Below are positions 8,063-16,550 of a DNA stretch of 64,000 bases, in pieces; position 1 is the first letter of the stretch; each line of letters opens with the position of its first letter. The notes beneath the pieces were generated by a model. The model ran no database searches. It was not told the origin of the DNA and saw nothing but the letters and a program-made list of their open reading frames with translations. Origin of the DNA: Alphaproteobacteria bacterium (GTDB taxonomy: Bacteria > Pseudomonadota > Alphaproteobacteria > DSM-16000 > Inquilinaceae). The position numbers were made by a program, and so were the translations under genes. The stretch covers positions 23,401 to 87,400 of the forward strand of contig JANQGH010000085.1 in NCBI GenBank assembly GCA_028277405.1. Reading direction: 5' to 3'.

Positions 8063-9120
8063 GCTTCGCGGTCCAGAAGGTCGGGATTGACCAGATGGCT
8101 CAGCTTCTGTCCCGACACGAACCGCGCGATCTGGTCGACGATCAGGGCGCCCAGCCGGTTGCGCTCGAGCCCCATGGCACCGGCGATATGCGGCGTGATC
8201 AGCACGTTGGGCAGACGATAAAGTGGGCTGTCGGCAGGCAGCACCTCGGGATGGGTGACGTCGATGACCGCGTCGATCCGGCCGGAAAGCAGTTCGCGCT
8301 CCAACGCCGCCTGATCGACGATTGCCCCACGCGCCGTGTTGATCAGCGTACCGCCGTCGGGCATGCGCGCCAGGGCGTCAGCATCGATCATGCCCTTGGT
8401 TGTTTCCAGCAAAGGCGCGTGCAGGGTCACGACATCACAGCCCATGACGGTAGCCAGGTCGCAGGTCTGTGCACCCAGCTTCCGCGCCTCTGCCGCTTCG
8501 ATCCAGGGATCGTAGACGAACAGTTCAAGATCGAACGGTTGCAGCAGTTCGATCACCCGGCGGCCAATGCGCGAGGCGCCGACGATCCCGATGCGCTTGC
8601 GGTAATTGCCGATCGGGCCATCCGCGAGCGCCCGCATCTCATCGTTGATGCCCCGTTCGGTGGTGTAGAGGTGGTGAAACCGGCCGATACGCTTGTTGGC
8701 GAGCAGCACGGCGGCCACGGTGTATTCCGCGACCGGCAGGGCGTTGGCGGCAGCGGCATGGCAGACGCTGATGCCGCGCCGGAAGACCTCGGCCCCCACG
8801 ATGCGCTTCACCGAGCCGGCGGCGTGGGCGATCAGCCGCAATCGCGGTGCCCGGTCCAGCACCGCGCCGTCGATGCGGGGGCAGCCCCAGCCGGTGATCA
8901 GGATTTCGGCGTCGCCGAGCAGATGCCCGGCATCCGAGCTGTCGAAGCCTTGCAGCGGCCGGTTTGCGGGCAATTGGCACAGATCCGACAGCCGGCGCAT
9001 GTGCTCCTCGGTGAAGACATAGCGCGTCTTGTCCGGGTCCATGGCAAAGACCGCGACAGGCCTTGCACCGGCATCGGCCGGCTTTCGATCGAGCCCTTTC
9101 GACGTCGTGTGATCCGGCAT
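8059..9120 (-). CDS. D-2-hydroxyacid dehydrogenase family protein
   Basis: NAD(P)-dependent oxidoreductase of the D-isomer-specific 2-hydroxyacid dehydrogenase family, about 353 residues from the ATG at 9120 (MPDHTTSKG). The nucleotide-binding loop reads GIVGASRIGRRV, and the catalytic triad positions are seen as NTARGAIVDQ (Arg), THPEVLP (Glu) and TPHIAG (His). The frame is open to 9297, but that would overlap the upstream gene by about 160 bp. ATG at 9135 overlaps the upstream stop by one base and is a possible coupled start; GGGGCAGG before 9120 favours the shorter form. The substrate is probably a sugar-derived 2-hydroxy or 2-keto acid. Confidence 0.87.
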   Translation of the reverse strand: MPDHTTSKGLDRKPADAGARPVAVFAMDPDKTRYVFTEEHMRRLSDLCQLPANRPLQGFDSSDAGHLLGDAEILITGWGCPRIDGAVLDRAPRLRLIAHAAGSVKRIVGAEVFRRGISVCHAAAANALPVAEYTVAAVLLANKRIGRFHHLYTTERGINDEMRALADGPIGNYRKRIGIVGASRIGRRVIELLQPFDLELFVYDPWIEAAEARKLGAQTCDLATVMGCDVVTLHAPLLETTKGMIDADALARMPDGGTLINTARGAIVDQAALERELLSGRIDAVIDVTHPEVLPADSPLYRLPNVLITPHIAGAMGLERNRLGALIVDQIARFVSGQKLSHLVNPDLLDREA

Positions 9121-9134
9121 GACGGCCTGCCCCA

Positions 9135-10124
9135 TCAGATGAAGGGCCGCCGGTCCAGGACCAACTTCAGCGGCTGGTCGGTGCACAGCAGGCCGGGCAG
9201 TGCCTGCTGCAGTTCCGCCAGGGCGCAGAGGACACCGAAGAGGGTATGCAGATCGTTGAGCCCAGGCTCGTCGTCGAAATCGAGGCTCAGGAGCCATTCG
9301 AGGTAGTGGGCTGCGAACTCCGCCAGCGCTGCTTGAGCCTCGCCGAATCTATGATGGCACTGGCGGATCGCCCGGTTCAGGCAGTAGACCCAATCGATCT
9401 CCGCGAAGCTTAGCGTGCGGCCGAGCGGAAACGGGTCGGCGTGCCAGAGGCTCAGGCAGGTGTCGATCAGGGCTTCCGGCGCCGGCAGCGCCACATGGCC
9501 ATGCTGTTGATTGAACAGATAATGAAAGCTACCGGCCAAATGCGGGAAACGGGTGACGATGCCGTCATGGTCGACTGGCGCCACACAGCCGCGGCGCCAC
9601 AGGCCGGTCTGGGGATCGTGTTCCGCCGACAGCCAGTCGAAATAGGCCTCGCGCCAGTCCAATGTCACCTGCCCTGCCAGAACCAGCGCGGCGTAAAGCC
9701 CAGCACCTTGATGGGACGCTCGCCAGGGATCGGCCTGCCAGTCCAACCCGTCGAGGAACCGGGCCATGCGGTCAGGCCGCCGATAGTCGTCCAAAGCGGA
9801 TGGCGGCCGGATCGGGCCTGCATCGAACAGTTCTAACGCCCCCAAGCAGTGGGCCGTGGTGTGGATCGGATGATGGGTGGCTTCGTGCCACAGCCCGTCC
9901 ATTGGGTCCTGCAGATCCCGCAGCGCTTCGATCCAGCAGGCGCGTTCGTCCAGATCCCGCGGAAACCGGCCGATGGTGTAAAGGATATTGGCGGCGTCGG
10001 CGCAGCCATACGGGTTTTCCGACCGCTCCGGCGCATCGGCATATCGACAATAGCGGCCGGGTGCGAGCCTGGCGGCGTCGACGATGCCGGCCGCCTGATC
10101 CACGAAGCCGCGCAGGTCAATCAT
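9135..10124 (-). CDS. Alpha/alpha-toroid-like protein of unknown function
   Basis: 329-residue protein without signal peptide. Helical repeats with aromatic turns recur: DPMDGLWHEATHHPIHTT then AHCLGALELFD, and later DPQTGLWRRG followed by FPHLAGSFHYLFNQQHGH. This spacing of Asp, Gly-Leu-Trp and His clusters resembles (alpha/alpha)6 barrels such as terpene-cyclase-like folds or glycan lyases, but I do not recognise a named family. Its place, 2 bp after a LacI regulator and just before a dehydrogenase and a sugar-isomerase-fold gene, suggests that it acts on a sugar or sugar derivative. Histidine-rich loops could be catalytic or bind metal. The fold call is by eye and tentative. Confidence 0.6.
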   Translation of the reverse strand: MIDLRGFVDQAAGIVDAARLAPGRYCRYADAPERSENPYGCADAANILYTIGRFPRDLDERACWIEALRDLQDPMDGLWHEATHHPIHTTAHCLGALELFDAGPIRPPSALDDYRRPDRMARFLDGLDWQADPWRASHQGAGLYAALVLAGQVTLDWREAYFDWLSAEHDPQTGLWRRGCVAPVDHDGIVTRFPHLAGSFHYLFNQQHGHVALPAPEALIDTCLSLWHADPFPLGRTLSFAEIDWVYCLNRAIRQCHHRFGEAQAALAEFAAHYLEWLLSLDFDDEPGLNDLHTLFGVLCALAELQQALPGLLCTDQPLKLVLDRRPFI

Positions 10125-10126
10125 GA

Positions 10127-11152
10127 TCAGGCCGGAGCCAACGGGGCCGTGGAGTCCCGGACCACTAGCCGGCAGCCGATATGGATGTCGACGGGCGTCA
10201 ATGTCGGCGTGCGCAGACGATCGAGCAGGCGTGCGACGCTCAAGCGTCCGATCTCGCGTTGATCGACCGCCACCGTGGTCAGGCTCGGCTTCAGGCGCGC
10301 GGTGATCCTGGTGTCGTCGAAACCGACCACCGAATAGTCCTCCGGCACGCGCAAACCCCTCTCGGCGAGCGCCCGGATGACACCGGCGGCAACGAGATCA
10401 TTGCCGCACAGGATCGCCGTGGCGTCGATGCCGCCGGACGCCAGGGCCGACCGCGCCGCCGCATAGGCTGCCTCCGGCTCCAGCGTTTCGATCTCGATGA
10501 CGAGACTCGGGTCGAAGGCCAGGTCGGCATCCCGAAGGGCGGATTTGAAGCCGTCCAGCCGGTCGCGCAGGGTCGGCCGGCCCAGCCAGGTGACGTTGGC
10601 GATCCGCCGATGGCCCAGCTCGATCAGGTGCTTGGTGGCCAGCACGGCACCGCGCCGGTTGGACGGCGTGACACCGTCCAGGCGCATCAACGGGTCGACG
10701 CCGTTGACCAGCAAAGCCCCCCCTGCCCGTTCGGCCGCCACGCCAAGCACCTCCGGGTCGTCGATGCCGATCAGCATCACGCCGCTGCCCGAACGCTCGT
10801 CGCAATGGGCGGCGACACGCTCGACGCCCGATCGATCCCCCTCGACGAACACGGTTTCCATGGGCACGCCGCGCCTGTCGAGTTCCTCTTGGATGCTGTC
10901 GACGATTTCCTGATAGAAGCCCGACGAGGTCGTCGGAAAGACGTTCATGGCGACAAACAGCGCCACCTCGGTGGCCGGCCCAACCCGCTCGCCCACCGAA
11001 TAGCCCAGTTCGGCCGCCAGGGTCGCGATCCGACGGCGCATCTCGCCGCTGATGCCGGCCGAGTTGCTGAGCGCACGAGACACCGTGCTGACCGAAACGC
11101 CGGCCGCGCGTGCGATATCGCGTTGATTGGGTGTGCGATCCGTAACCGCCAT
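10127..11152 (-). CDS. LacI family transcriptional regulator
   Basis: 341-residue LacI-type repressor from the ATG at 11152 (MAVTDRTPNQRDIARAAGVS). The DNA-binding helices with VSTVSRALSNSAGIS cover residues about 8-60, followed by a periplasmic-binding-protein-like effector domain to the C-terminus (FDDTRITARLKPSLTTVAVD is the usual late motif). The frame stays open upstream to 11587, but that extension shows no homology and runs into the divergent gene, so it is excluded. It heads a four-gene operon and faces an ABC importer operon. The perfect 16-bp palindrome at 11271-11286 is the likely operator for both. Confidence 0.92.
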   Translation of the reverse strand: MAVTDRTPNQRDIARAAGVSVSTVSRALSNSAGISGEMRRRIATLAAELGYSVGERVGPATEVALFVAMNVFPTTSSGFYQEIVDSIQEELDRRGVPMETVFVEGDRSGVERVAAHCDERSGSGVMLIGIDDPEVLGVAAERAGGALLVNGVDPLMRLDGVTPSNRRGAVLATKHLIELGHRRIANVTWLGRPTLRDRLDGFKSALRDADLAFDPSLVIEIETLEPEAAYAAARSALASGGIDATAILCGNDLVAAGVIRALAERGLRVPEDYSVVGFDDTRITARLKPSLTTVAVDQREIGRLSVARLLDRLRTPTLTPVDIHIGCRLVVRDSTAPLAPA

Positions 11153-11270
11153 CAATTCCCCACGTCTTATTGCAAAACCGCGCCGCGACCGGGCGGCGCG
11201 CTGCCGATTCGCAGCCCGACCACTATGCGGTACGCCTTGCTCTCCGACCACCATACCTGACGCAATTTGC

Positions 11271-11286
11271 GTTGTTGCGCAACAAC
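11271..11286. promoter_or_regulatory. Probable LacI-type operator, perfect 16-bp palindrome
   Basis: GTTGTTGCGCAACAAC is perfectly symmetric with a central CG, as LacI-family operators are. It lies in the 268-bp divergent gap, 118 bp from the lacI-type ATG and 134 bp from the binding-protein ATG. Further TTGCG half-sites flank it: CGCAATTTGCG at 11261-11271 and an AAATTTGCGC at 11290-11299. Regulation by the adjacent LacI protein is inference. Confidence 0.7.
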
Positions 11287-11420
11287 AGAAATTTGCGCTT
11301 GACCGTGCAACAGGTTTCGACCACCGTGGCGCCGGGTTCATCGGTCCAGGCCGAGGGCGGGGACGGTTATCGGTATCCGGCCCGAAGAGAAAAGGGCCAA
11401 CAATCAGTGGAGGGAACGAC

Positions 11421-12707
11421 ATGAAGGGCACGCTGGGGATCACGGTATGCGTCGCGGCGCTGATGGCGGCGAACGCGGCAACCGCGCAGGAACTGGTGAT
11501 CTGGCACGACAAGGGCGATGACGGCCTGGCCATGATCGAGGAGATGTCGGCGCTGTTCGAAGCGCAGCATCCCGGCGTTACGGTCACGTCCCTGTCCTAT
11601 CCGACCGAGCAATGGTTCAACCGGTCGATCGCCGGGCTGAACACCAATACCGGGCCGGACATCCTGTTCAACGACAACAACCGCATTGCCACGATCCAGC
11701 AGTCGACCGGCCGGCTATGCTCCGTGGCTGATCTGGTCGACGCCCTGCCGGACGGCGACCGGGCCTATATCACGGACGGCGACATCGCCTCGGCCACCTT
11801 GGAAGGCGACATCATCATGATGCCGTTCCAGCGGGTCGTGATTGGCTGGGGCGCGCGCCAAAGCTGGCTGGATGCGGTCGGCGAAGAGTATCCGGAGACC
11901 TGGGACGACATGATCCGCATCGCCCAACTGTTCCAGGACACCGATCCCGACGGCAATGGCGAGGACGACACGTTTGGCGTGGCGCTGCAGGCCGGCTCCG
12001 CCCCGTCCATGATCGGCGCGGGCACGCGCATGTTTGCCATCGCGGGTAACGGCGTGCCCTACGACATCATGAACACGGACGCCGAGATCGTCATTACCGA
12101 TCCCACTGTGGCCGATCCGACCATCGGCATCCTGCAACTGTTCACCGAACACGGCCTGGTGTCGCCGGACACGGTGAACCACAACTTCACCGACATGTAT
12201 CAGTTGATCGAGGGCGGCCGCGTCGGCTTCTTCCGGGTCGGTAACTGGAATGTCGCCAAGTGGGATCGCGAAGCGCTGGAAGGCGACTATGTTGTCGGCC
12301 CCTACCCCAGCCACATCGAGGGCCAGCCAGGACACATGCTGGTCAACACGGTCCGCGGCATGGCCGTGCCGTGCGACGGCGACAATGTCGATCTGGCACG
12401 CGACTTCGTCTCATTCATCGTCTCGCAGGAGGCCCAGCAGGCCTCGCTTGATCATATGGGCGGCGTGGTCCGCGACGATCTCGACATCAGCGGCGTGACG
12501 CCGGGACTGACCCCCTTCGTCAGTGGTGAATACCCGATGGCAACGGACAGCTTCATGGCCTCGATCCATCCCTGGTATCCGGAACTTGAAGAGGCGTATT
12601 ACCGGCACCTGATCGATGCGGTCAGCAACCCGCCGCAGGATTGGGACGCGTGGCTGCAGGCGACCGCCGAAGACTTGCAAAACACCGTTGCGGAATTGCA
12701 GAACTAA
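11421..12707 (+). CDS. ABC transporter sugar-binding protein (family 1)
   Basis: 428-residue periplasmic binding protein. Residues 1 to about 23 are a signal peptide ending ANAATAQE, and the mature protein starts ELVIWHDKGDDG, a usual beginning for family 1 sugar-binding proteins. The centre has GPDILFNDNNRIATI and DTDPDGNGEDDTFG, a loop typical of sugar and oligosaccharide binders. GGAGGG precedes the ATG at 11421; a much longer frame from 11127 runs through the promoter region and is not supported. It begins an operon of binding protein and two permeases, divergent from the LacI regulator. No ATPase gene follows. Confidence 0.92.
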   Translation: MKGTLGITVCVAALMAANAATAQELVIWHDKGDDGLAMIEEMSALFEAQHPGVTVTSLSYPTEQWFNRSIAGLNTNTGPDILFNDNNRIATIQQSTGRLCSVADLVDALPDGDRAYITDGDIASATLEGDIIMMPFQRVVIGWGARQSWLDAVGEEYPETWDDMIRIAQLFQDTDPDGNGEDDTFGVALQAGSAPSMIGAGTRMFAIAGNGVPYDIMNTDAEIVITDPTVADPTIGILQLFTEHGLVSPDTVNHNFTDMYQLIEGGRVGFFRVGNWNVAKWDREALEGDYVVGPYPSHIEGQPGHMLVNTVRGMAVPCDGDNVDLARDFVSFIVSQEAQQASLDHMGGVVRDDLDISGVTPGLTPFVSGEYPMATDSFMASIHPWYPELEEAYYRHLIDAVSNPPQDWDAWLQATAEDLQNTVAELQN

Positions 12708-12724
12708 GCCCGCGATTTGATTGG

Positions 12725-12750
12725 GCCGGGCGGCCTTTCGGTCGTCCGGC
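12725..12750 (+). repeat. Stem-loop between binding-protein and permease genes
   Basis: GCCGGGCGGCC and GGTCGTCCGGC pair over 11 bp around a TTTC loop, counting two G-U pairs in RNA. It starts 18 bp after the binding-protein stop and precedes a short pyrimidine run. Such a hairpin could stabilise the upstream mRNA or partly terminate transcription, giving more binding protein than permease. Confidence 0.5.
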
Positions 12751-12774
12751 AGCCTTTTCCTGGGGGTTGGAGTG

Positions 12775-13716
12775 ATGACGACGGCTGTTGCAACGGCCAC
12801 GCCACGGCGCCTCCTGCCCCATTTGTCGCGCAAGGCGGCCGGCAATGCGTGGCACAAGCGCACGCTCTATCTGTTCCTGCTGCCTTTCGCCGCCCTGACG
12901 GCGATCTTCGGCCTGTGGCCGATCGGGCAGAGCATTTATCTCTCCTTCACCGAAAGCTACACAGCACTCAGCCCCCAGCCTGTCTTTGTCGGGCTGGAGA
13001 ACTTCCGCGAGATCCTCAGCAATCCGGACTTTCTGGACTCGTTGTGGCGGACGCTGCTGTTCACCTTCGTCTCGGTCGTGCTGAACGTTCTGGTCGCGCT
13101 CGTCCTCGCGGTCATGCTGTCGCAACCGATCCTGGAGCGCGGCCGCACGCTGTTCAAGCTGGCGATCTTCCTGCCGGTCATCACCCCGGACGTCGCCGGT
13201 TTCATCGTCTGGAAATGGATGTTCAATCAGGATTTCGGCGTCGTGAACGCGGTGTTGCACGGCCTCGGCCTGCCGGCGTTTCCGGGCGTGACCGAGCCGG
13301 TGTCGGCCTTCGCGACCCTGACCATTGTTGAGCTGTGGCACCATGTCGGCCTCTACACGCTTATCTTCCTGACCAACCTGCAGCTTTTGGATCGCGACCT
13401 GGACGAGGCCGCGCGCATCGACGGTGCCACCCGCTGGCAGCGGTTTCGCTATGTCACCCTGCCCCAGCTCAGGCCCGCCATCATTATCAACTCGGTCTAC
13501 GCGCTGATCGAGTTCCTGAAGACCTTCACCGTCATCGTGGTGATCACGCGCGGCGGGCCGAACTTTTCGACCAACTTCGTCTCCTACTTCGCCTACACCA
13601 AGTTCGGCAACGCCCAGTACGGCGAAGCCATGGCGATGGCGACGGTGCTGTTCGCAGCAGTCGCGGTGCTTGCGGCGGCCCTCGTTTGGGCGATGAGCCG
13701 GGGGGACTATCGATGA
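12775..13716 (+). CDS. Sugar ABC transporter permease (MalF/UgpA-like)
   Basis: 313-residue inner-membrane permease with about six transmembrane helices. The cytoplasmic coupling loop with EAARIDGATRWQRFRYVTLP near residue 220 is the EAA motif that contacts an ATPase. The first hydrophobic segment (LYLFLLPFAALTAIFGLWPI) is typical of MalF/UgpA-type sugar permeases. ATG at 12775 follows a GGGGGTTGGAG stretch; GTG at 12772 and a longer frame from 12721 are less likely. It ends in an ATGA overlap with the second permease. The ATPase partner must be encoded elsewhere. Confidence 0.9.
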   Translation: MTTAVATATPRRLLPHLSRKAAGNAWHKRTLYLFLLPFAALTAIFGLWPIGQSIYLSFTESYTALSPQPVFVGLENFREILSNPDFLDSLWRTLLFTFVSVVLNVLVALVLAVMLSQPILERGRTLFKLAIFLPVITPDVAGFIVWKWMFNQDFGVVNAVLHGLGLPAFPGVTEPVSAFATLTIVELWHHVGLYTLIFLTNLQLLDRDLDEAARIDGATRWQRFRYVTLPQLRPAIIINSVYALIEFLKTFTVIVVITRGGPNFSTNFVSYFAYTKFGNAQYGEAMAMATVLFAAVAVLAAALVWAMSRGDYR

Positions 13717-14588
13717 GCGGGCCGGCGCGGAAAAAGCCAAGCGCGGCGAGCCGGCTGGCCATCCAGGTGGTCGCCTACGCCGCCGCGATCGCGATCTCGA
13801 TCTTCTTCGTCTACCCGTTCTACTGGATGATCGTGAACTCGTTCCGCACCCAGGAGGCGGTGCTGTCGCGCCCGCTGGCCCTGTTGCCGGAACAGTTCGA
13901 TTTCGCGGCCTATGAGACCATCGCCAATATCGGCGGCGTTTCCCTGACCACGTACTTGACCAACTCGCTGCTGATCACGGCGGTCGCCACGGCGCTGGGC
14001 GTCTCGATCATGGCCATGGGCGCCTATGCGCTTTACCGGTCGCCCAAGCTGCCGCTGTTCGGCACGGTGCGGAACACGTTCCTGGTCGCGATCATGTATC
14101 CCAACATGCTGTTGGTAATTCCGCTTTACTTCGTCGTCTATTATCTGGGCCTGCTGCAAAGCCAGGCCGGAAACTATGTCGGCATCGTGCTGTCGATCAG
14201 CATTGTGCCGCTGGTGTTCATCCTGTTCCTACAGTTCTTCCGCAACATCCCCAGCGAACTGTTGGACGCCGCCGTCATGGACGGGGCGACGGAATGGCAG
14301 ATTTTCCGGCGCATCGTCCTGCCGCTGGCCAAGCCCGTCGTTCTGACCGCCTGTTTGATCGCCGTCTTGCTGAACTGGAAGCAATGGTTTCAGATCCTGG
14401 TGATCTCGACCTCGCCGGACACCTACACGCTGCCGGTCGCCCTCTTGTCGCTGAACACCGAATATGGCGTAAACTTCCAGGCGACCATGGCGCTGGCCAC
14501 CTTGACCTGCGTGCCGGTGATCATCGTGTTCATCCTTACCCAGCGACGGGTGATGAGCGGCTTCTTGGCAGGCGCGGTGAAGGGCTGA
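13713..14588 (+). CDS. Sugar ABC transporter permease (MalG/UgpE-like)
   Basis: 291-residue inner-membrane permease from the ATG at 13713, which overlaps the previous stop (ATGA). It has about six membrane helices, with FVYPFYWMIVNSF after the first, typical of MalG/UgpE. The EAA-type loop reads ELLDAAVMDGATEWQIFRRI. A frame open from 13335 is a shadow inside the first permease. This is the last gene of the importer operon; the next gene, 100 bp downstream, is an unrelated MFS exporter. No ATP-binding subunit is found on this side of the window, which suggests a shared ATPase of the MsmK/UgpC kind. Confidence 0.9.
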   Translation: MSGPARKKPSAASRLAIQVVAYAAAIAISIFFVYPFYWMIVNSFRTQEAVLSRPLALLPEQFDFAAYETIANIGGVSLTTYLTNSLLITAVATALGVSIMAMGAYALYRSPKLPLFGTVRNTFLVAIMYPNMLLVIPLYFVVYYLGLLQSQAGNYVGIVLSISIVPLVFILFLQFFRNIPSELLDAAVMDGATEWQIFRRIVLPLAKPVVLTACLIAVLLNWKQWFQILVISTSPDTYTLPVALLSLNTEYGVNFQATMALATLTCVPVIIVFILTQRRVMSGFLAGAVKG

Positions 14589-14688
14589 CGCGCAACCACC
14601 TGCCGTCTAGTGTAACGCAGTCGCTCGCTCCGAATCGAGGGTCCGTCGCCTGCTGAGCTCCGAGAACAGTCACGCCAAATGGACCCTG

Positions 14689-16008
14689 ATGATCGCCATG
14701 GGCTGCGTCGTCGGGGTCATCTTGCTCGACGAGACGATCGTCGCCGTGGCGCTGCCGACGATCCAAAGAGAACTCGGCCTTTCCGTCGTCAGCAGCCACT
14801 GGGTACTTAACACCTATTTGCTGTTTCTGGCGGGACTAGCGGCCGCTGCCGGACGATTAGGTGACATCGTGGGCATCAAGGTTCTGTGCCTTTTTGGATT
14901 GGCACTGTTTGGCCTGTCCTCACTGGTGGCCGGCCTGGCCCAGGACGGCGCCTCGATTATCATCGCGCGAAGCTTTCAGGGCATGGGTGCGGCGGCAATC
15001 TTTCCAATCTCCCTGGCCATCGTCACATCCGTATTCCCCCCGGAACAGCGGGGCTTCGCCATCGGCCTCTATGGCGCCATCGGCACCAGTTTCTTTGCGC
15101 TGGGACCGCTGGTGGGCGGGGTGTTCACCGACTTCGTCTCTTGGCGCTGGATCTTCTGGATCAATCCGCCGATCGTGTTGGCGATTGCCGTTGCCGTCCT
15201 GGTGTATTGGAAAGACCCGCCACGCGAGCCTGCCGACGCGCGTTTCGACATCGTCGGCTTGGTCATGCTGATCTGCGGTATGGGCATGATCGTCTTTGCC
15301 GTCATGCAGAGTTCCGACTGGGGTTGGGCGAGTTTGGGCATTTGGCCCGTCCTGATTGTCGGCTGCGGCCTGATGGCGGCGTTCGTGCGTTACGAAATCC
15401 GCAACAGCAACCCGTTGATCGAGGTTGACCTGTTCGCAAGCAGCACTGTGAGTGCCTGCACGCTGGTCCTGTTCACGGCGCAATACAGCAAACTGACATT
15501 TATTGTGTTCGGCGCCCTTTACTTCCAGCAGGCGCTCGGCTTCAGCCCGTTTTACGCCGGGCTTGCGCTGCTTCCGGCCGTCGGTATCCAGGCCTTCGCC
15601 GCCGTCCCTTCCGGTCGTTTTGTCGACCGGGTCGGCACGCGGCTTCCAACACTGGTCGGCCTTTCGGTTGCTTCGCTGTCGCTGATCTGGATGGGGGTCG
15701 CTGTCGCCCGCAATGAGTATACGGTGCTGCTGCCGGCCCTGCTGGCGTGGGCCCTGGTTATGGGCTTCTTGTACCTGCCGGCAATGCGAGCGCTGCCCAA
15801 CGCCGTCGCAATCGAACGACAGGGTCAGGCGGGAGGTATCGTCATGTCGTCCCAATTGCTGGGCGGAACCGTCAGCGTAGCCGTTGGCAGCTCGCTGTAT
15901 GCCTTCAACAACAGCTTTGAGATCATCTTCCTTGCAAATGGTGTGCTTTCGCTGGTGACGCTCGCCGTCGCCTGGGCCGCTATTCGAGCCGAGCCGGCGT
16001 CGGCCTGA
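14689..16008 (+). CDS. MFS transporter, DHA2 (EmrB/QacA-like) family
   Basis: At least 439 residues with 12 or more membrane helices. The first helix carries LLDETIVAVALPTIQREL, the D1-type motif of DHA2 drug/H+ antiporters, and the loop after helix 2 reads GRLGDIVGIK (motif A). The annotated ATG at 14689 leaves little sequence before helix 1. The frame stays open upstream to 14608 with coding-like residues (SSENSHAKWTL) but no ATG, GTG or TTG; CTG at 14650 has GAGGG about 8 nt before it and could be a rare start. The substrate is unknown. It ends directly against the convergent Lrp/AsnC gene. Confidence 0.87.
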   Translation: MIAMGCVVGVILLDETIVAVALPTIQRELGLSVVSSHWVLNTYLLFLAGLAAAAGRLGDIVGIKVLCLFGLALFGLSSLVAGLAQDGASIIIARSFQGMGAAAIFPISLAIVTSVFPPEQRGFAIGLYGAIGTSFFALGPLVGGVFTDFVSWRWIFWINPPIVLAIAVAVLVYWKDPPREPADARFDIVGLVMLICGMGMIVFAVMQSSDWGWASLGIWPVLIVGCGLMAAFVRYEIRNSNPLIEVDLFASSTVSACTLVLFTAQYSKLTFIVFGALYFQQALGFSPFYAGLALLPAVGIQAFAAVPSGRFVDRVGTRLPTLVGLSVASLSLIWMGVAVARNEYTVLLPALLAWALVMGFLYLPAMRALPNAVAIERQGQAGGIVMSSQLLGGTVSVAVGSSLYAFNNSFEIIFLANGVLSLVTLAVAWAAIRAEPASA

Positions 16009-16503
16009 CTAGCCCGGCCGAACCCCGCGTTCCAGGACCGTGCTGAGCGCGATATAGCTGCGGGTGCGCTCCACACCCTTCATGTCGTAAATCTCGCGCA
16101 GAATGTCCTCCAGCGCCTGGGGGCCCTCGGTCCGGATCTTCAGCAGGACGCAGGTGTCGCCGGCGACGGTGTGGATCTCCTCGACCTCCGGCAGCTTGCT
16201 CATGGCCATGAGCTGTTCGCTCTTGCCCCAGCCGGCCGTGTCGACATGGACGAAGGCCAGCAAGGGTTTGCCGATCTTTTCGGGGTCCAGCACCGCGACC
16301 GTGCCCTTGATGACGCCGTCGCGCTTCAAACGCTTGACCCGCTCATGAACCGCCGGCGGCGACAGGTGCAAGAGCCGCCCAAGATCGGCATAACTGCGGG
16401 TGGCATCCTCCGCCAACAGGCCTAACAAGGTTCGGTCCTTGGCATCCGTCGTTCGGCTTGTCGCGGTTGTACGCCGAACACTGTTCGTTTGTTCAGCCTC
16501 CAT
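16009..16503 (-). CDS. Lrp/AsnC family transcriptional regulator
   Basis: 164-residue regulator from the ATG at 16503 (MEAEQTNSVRR). The helix-turn-helix with LHLSPPAVHERVKRLKRDGV is followed by a RAM/AsnC effector-binding domain (HTVAGDTCVLLKIRTEG). The frame is open to 16746, but that part lies inside the divergent MFS gene and has no homology. The gap to the MFS gene is only 47 bp, so it probably regulates that exporter, as amino-acid-responsive Lrp-like proteins often do. Its stop abuts the stop of the DHA2 exporter with no terminator between them. Confidence 0.9.
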   Translation of the reverse strand: MEAEQTNSVRRTTATSRTTDAKDRTLLGLLAEDATRSYADLGRLLHLSPPAVHERVKRLKRDGVIKGTVAVLDPEKIGKPLLAFVHVDTAGWGKSEQLMAMSKLPEVEEIHTVAGDTCVLLKIRTEGPQALEDILREIYDMKGVERTRSYIALSTVLERGVRPG

Positions 16504-16550
16504 GCTTGAACCCTGTTCATCATTTGGTCGGATTGATCTAATAAACCTGC

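Noticed and set aside
8095..9306. 403-codon plus-strand open frame
   Set aside because: Antisense of the hydroxyacid dehydrogenase; no recognisable domain or ribosome site.
11153..11587. N-terminal extension of the LacI gene
   Set aside because: Would run through the operator and into the divergent binding-protein gene; the HTH starts at the ATG at 11152.
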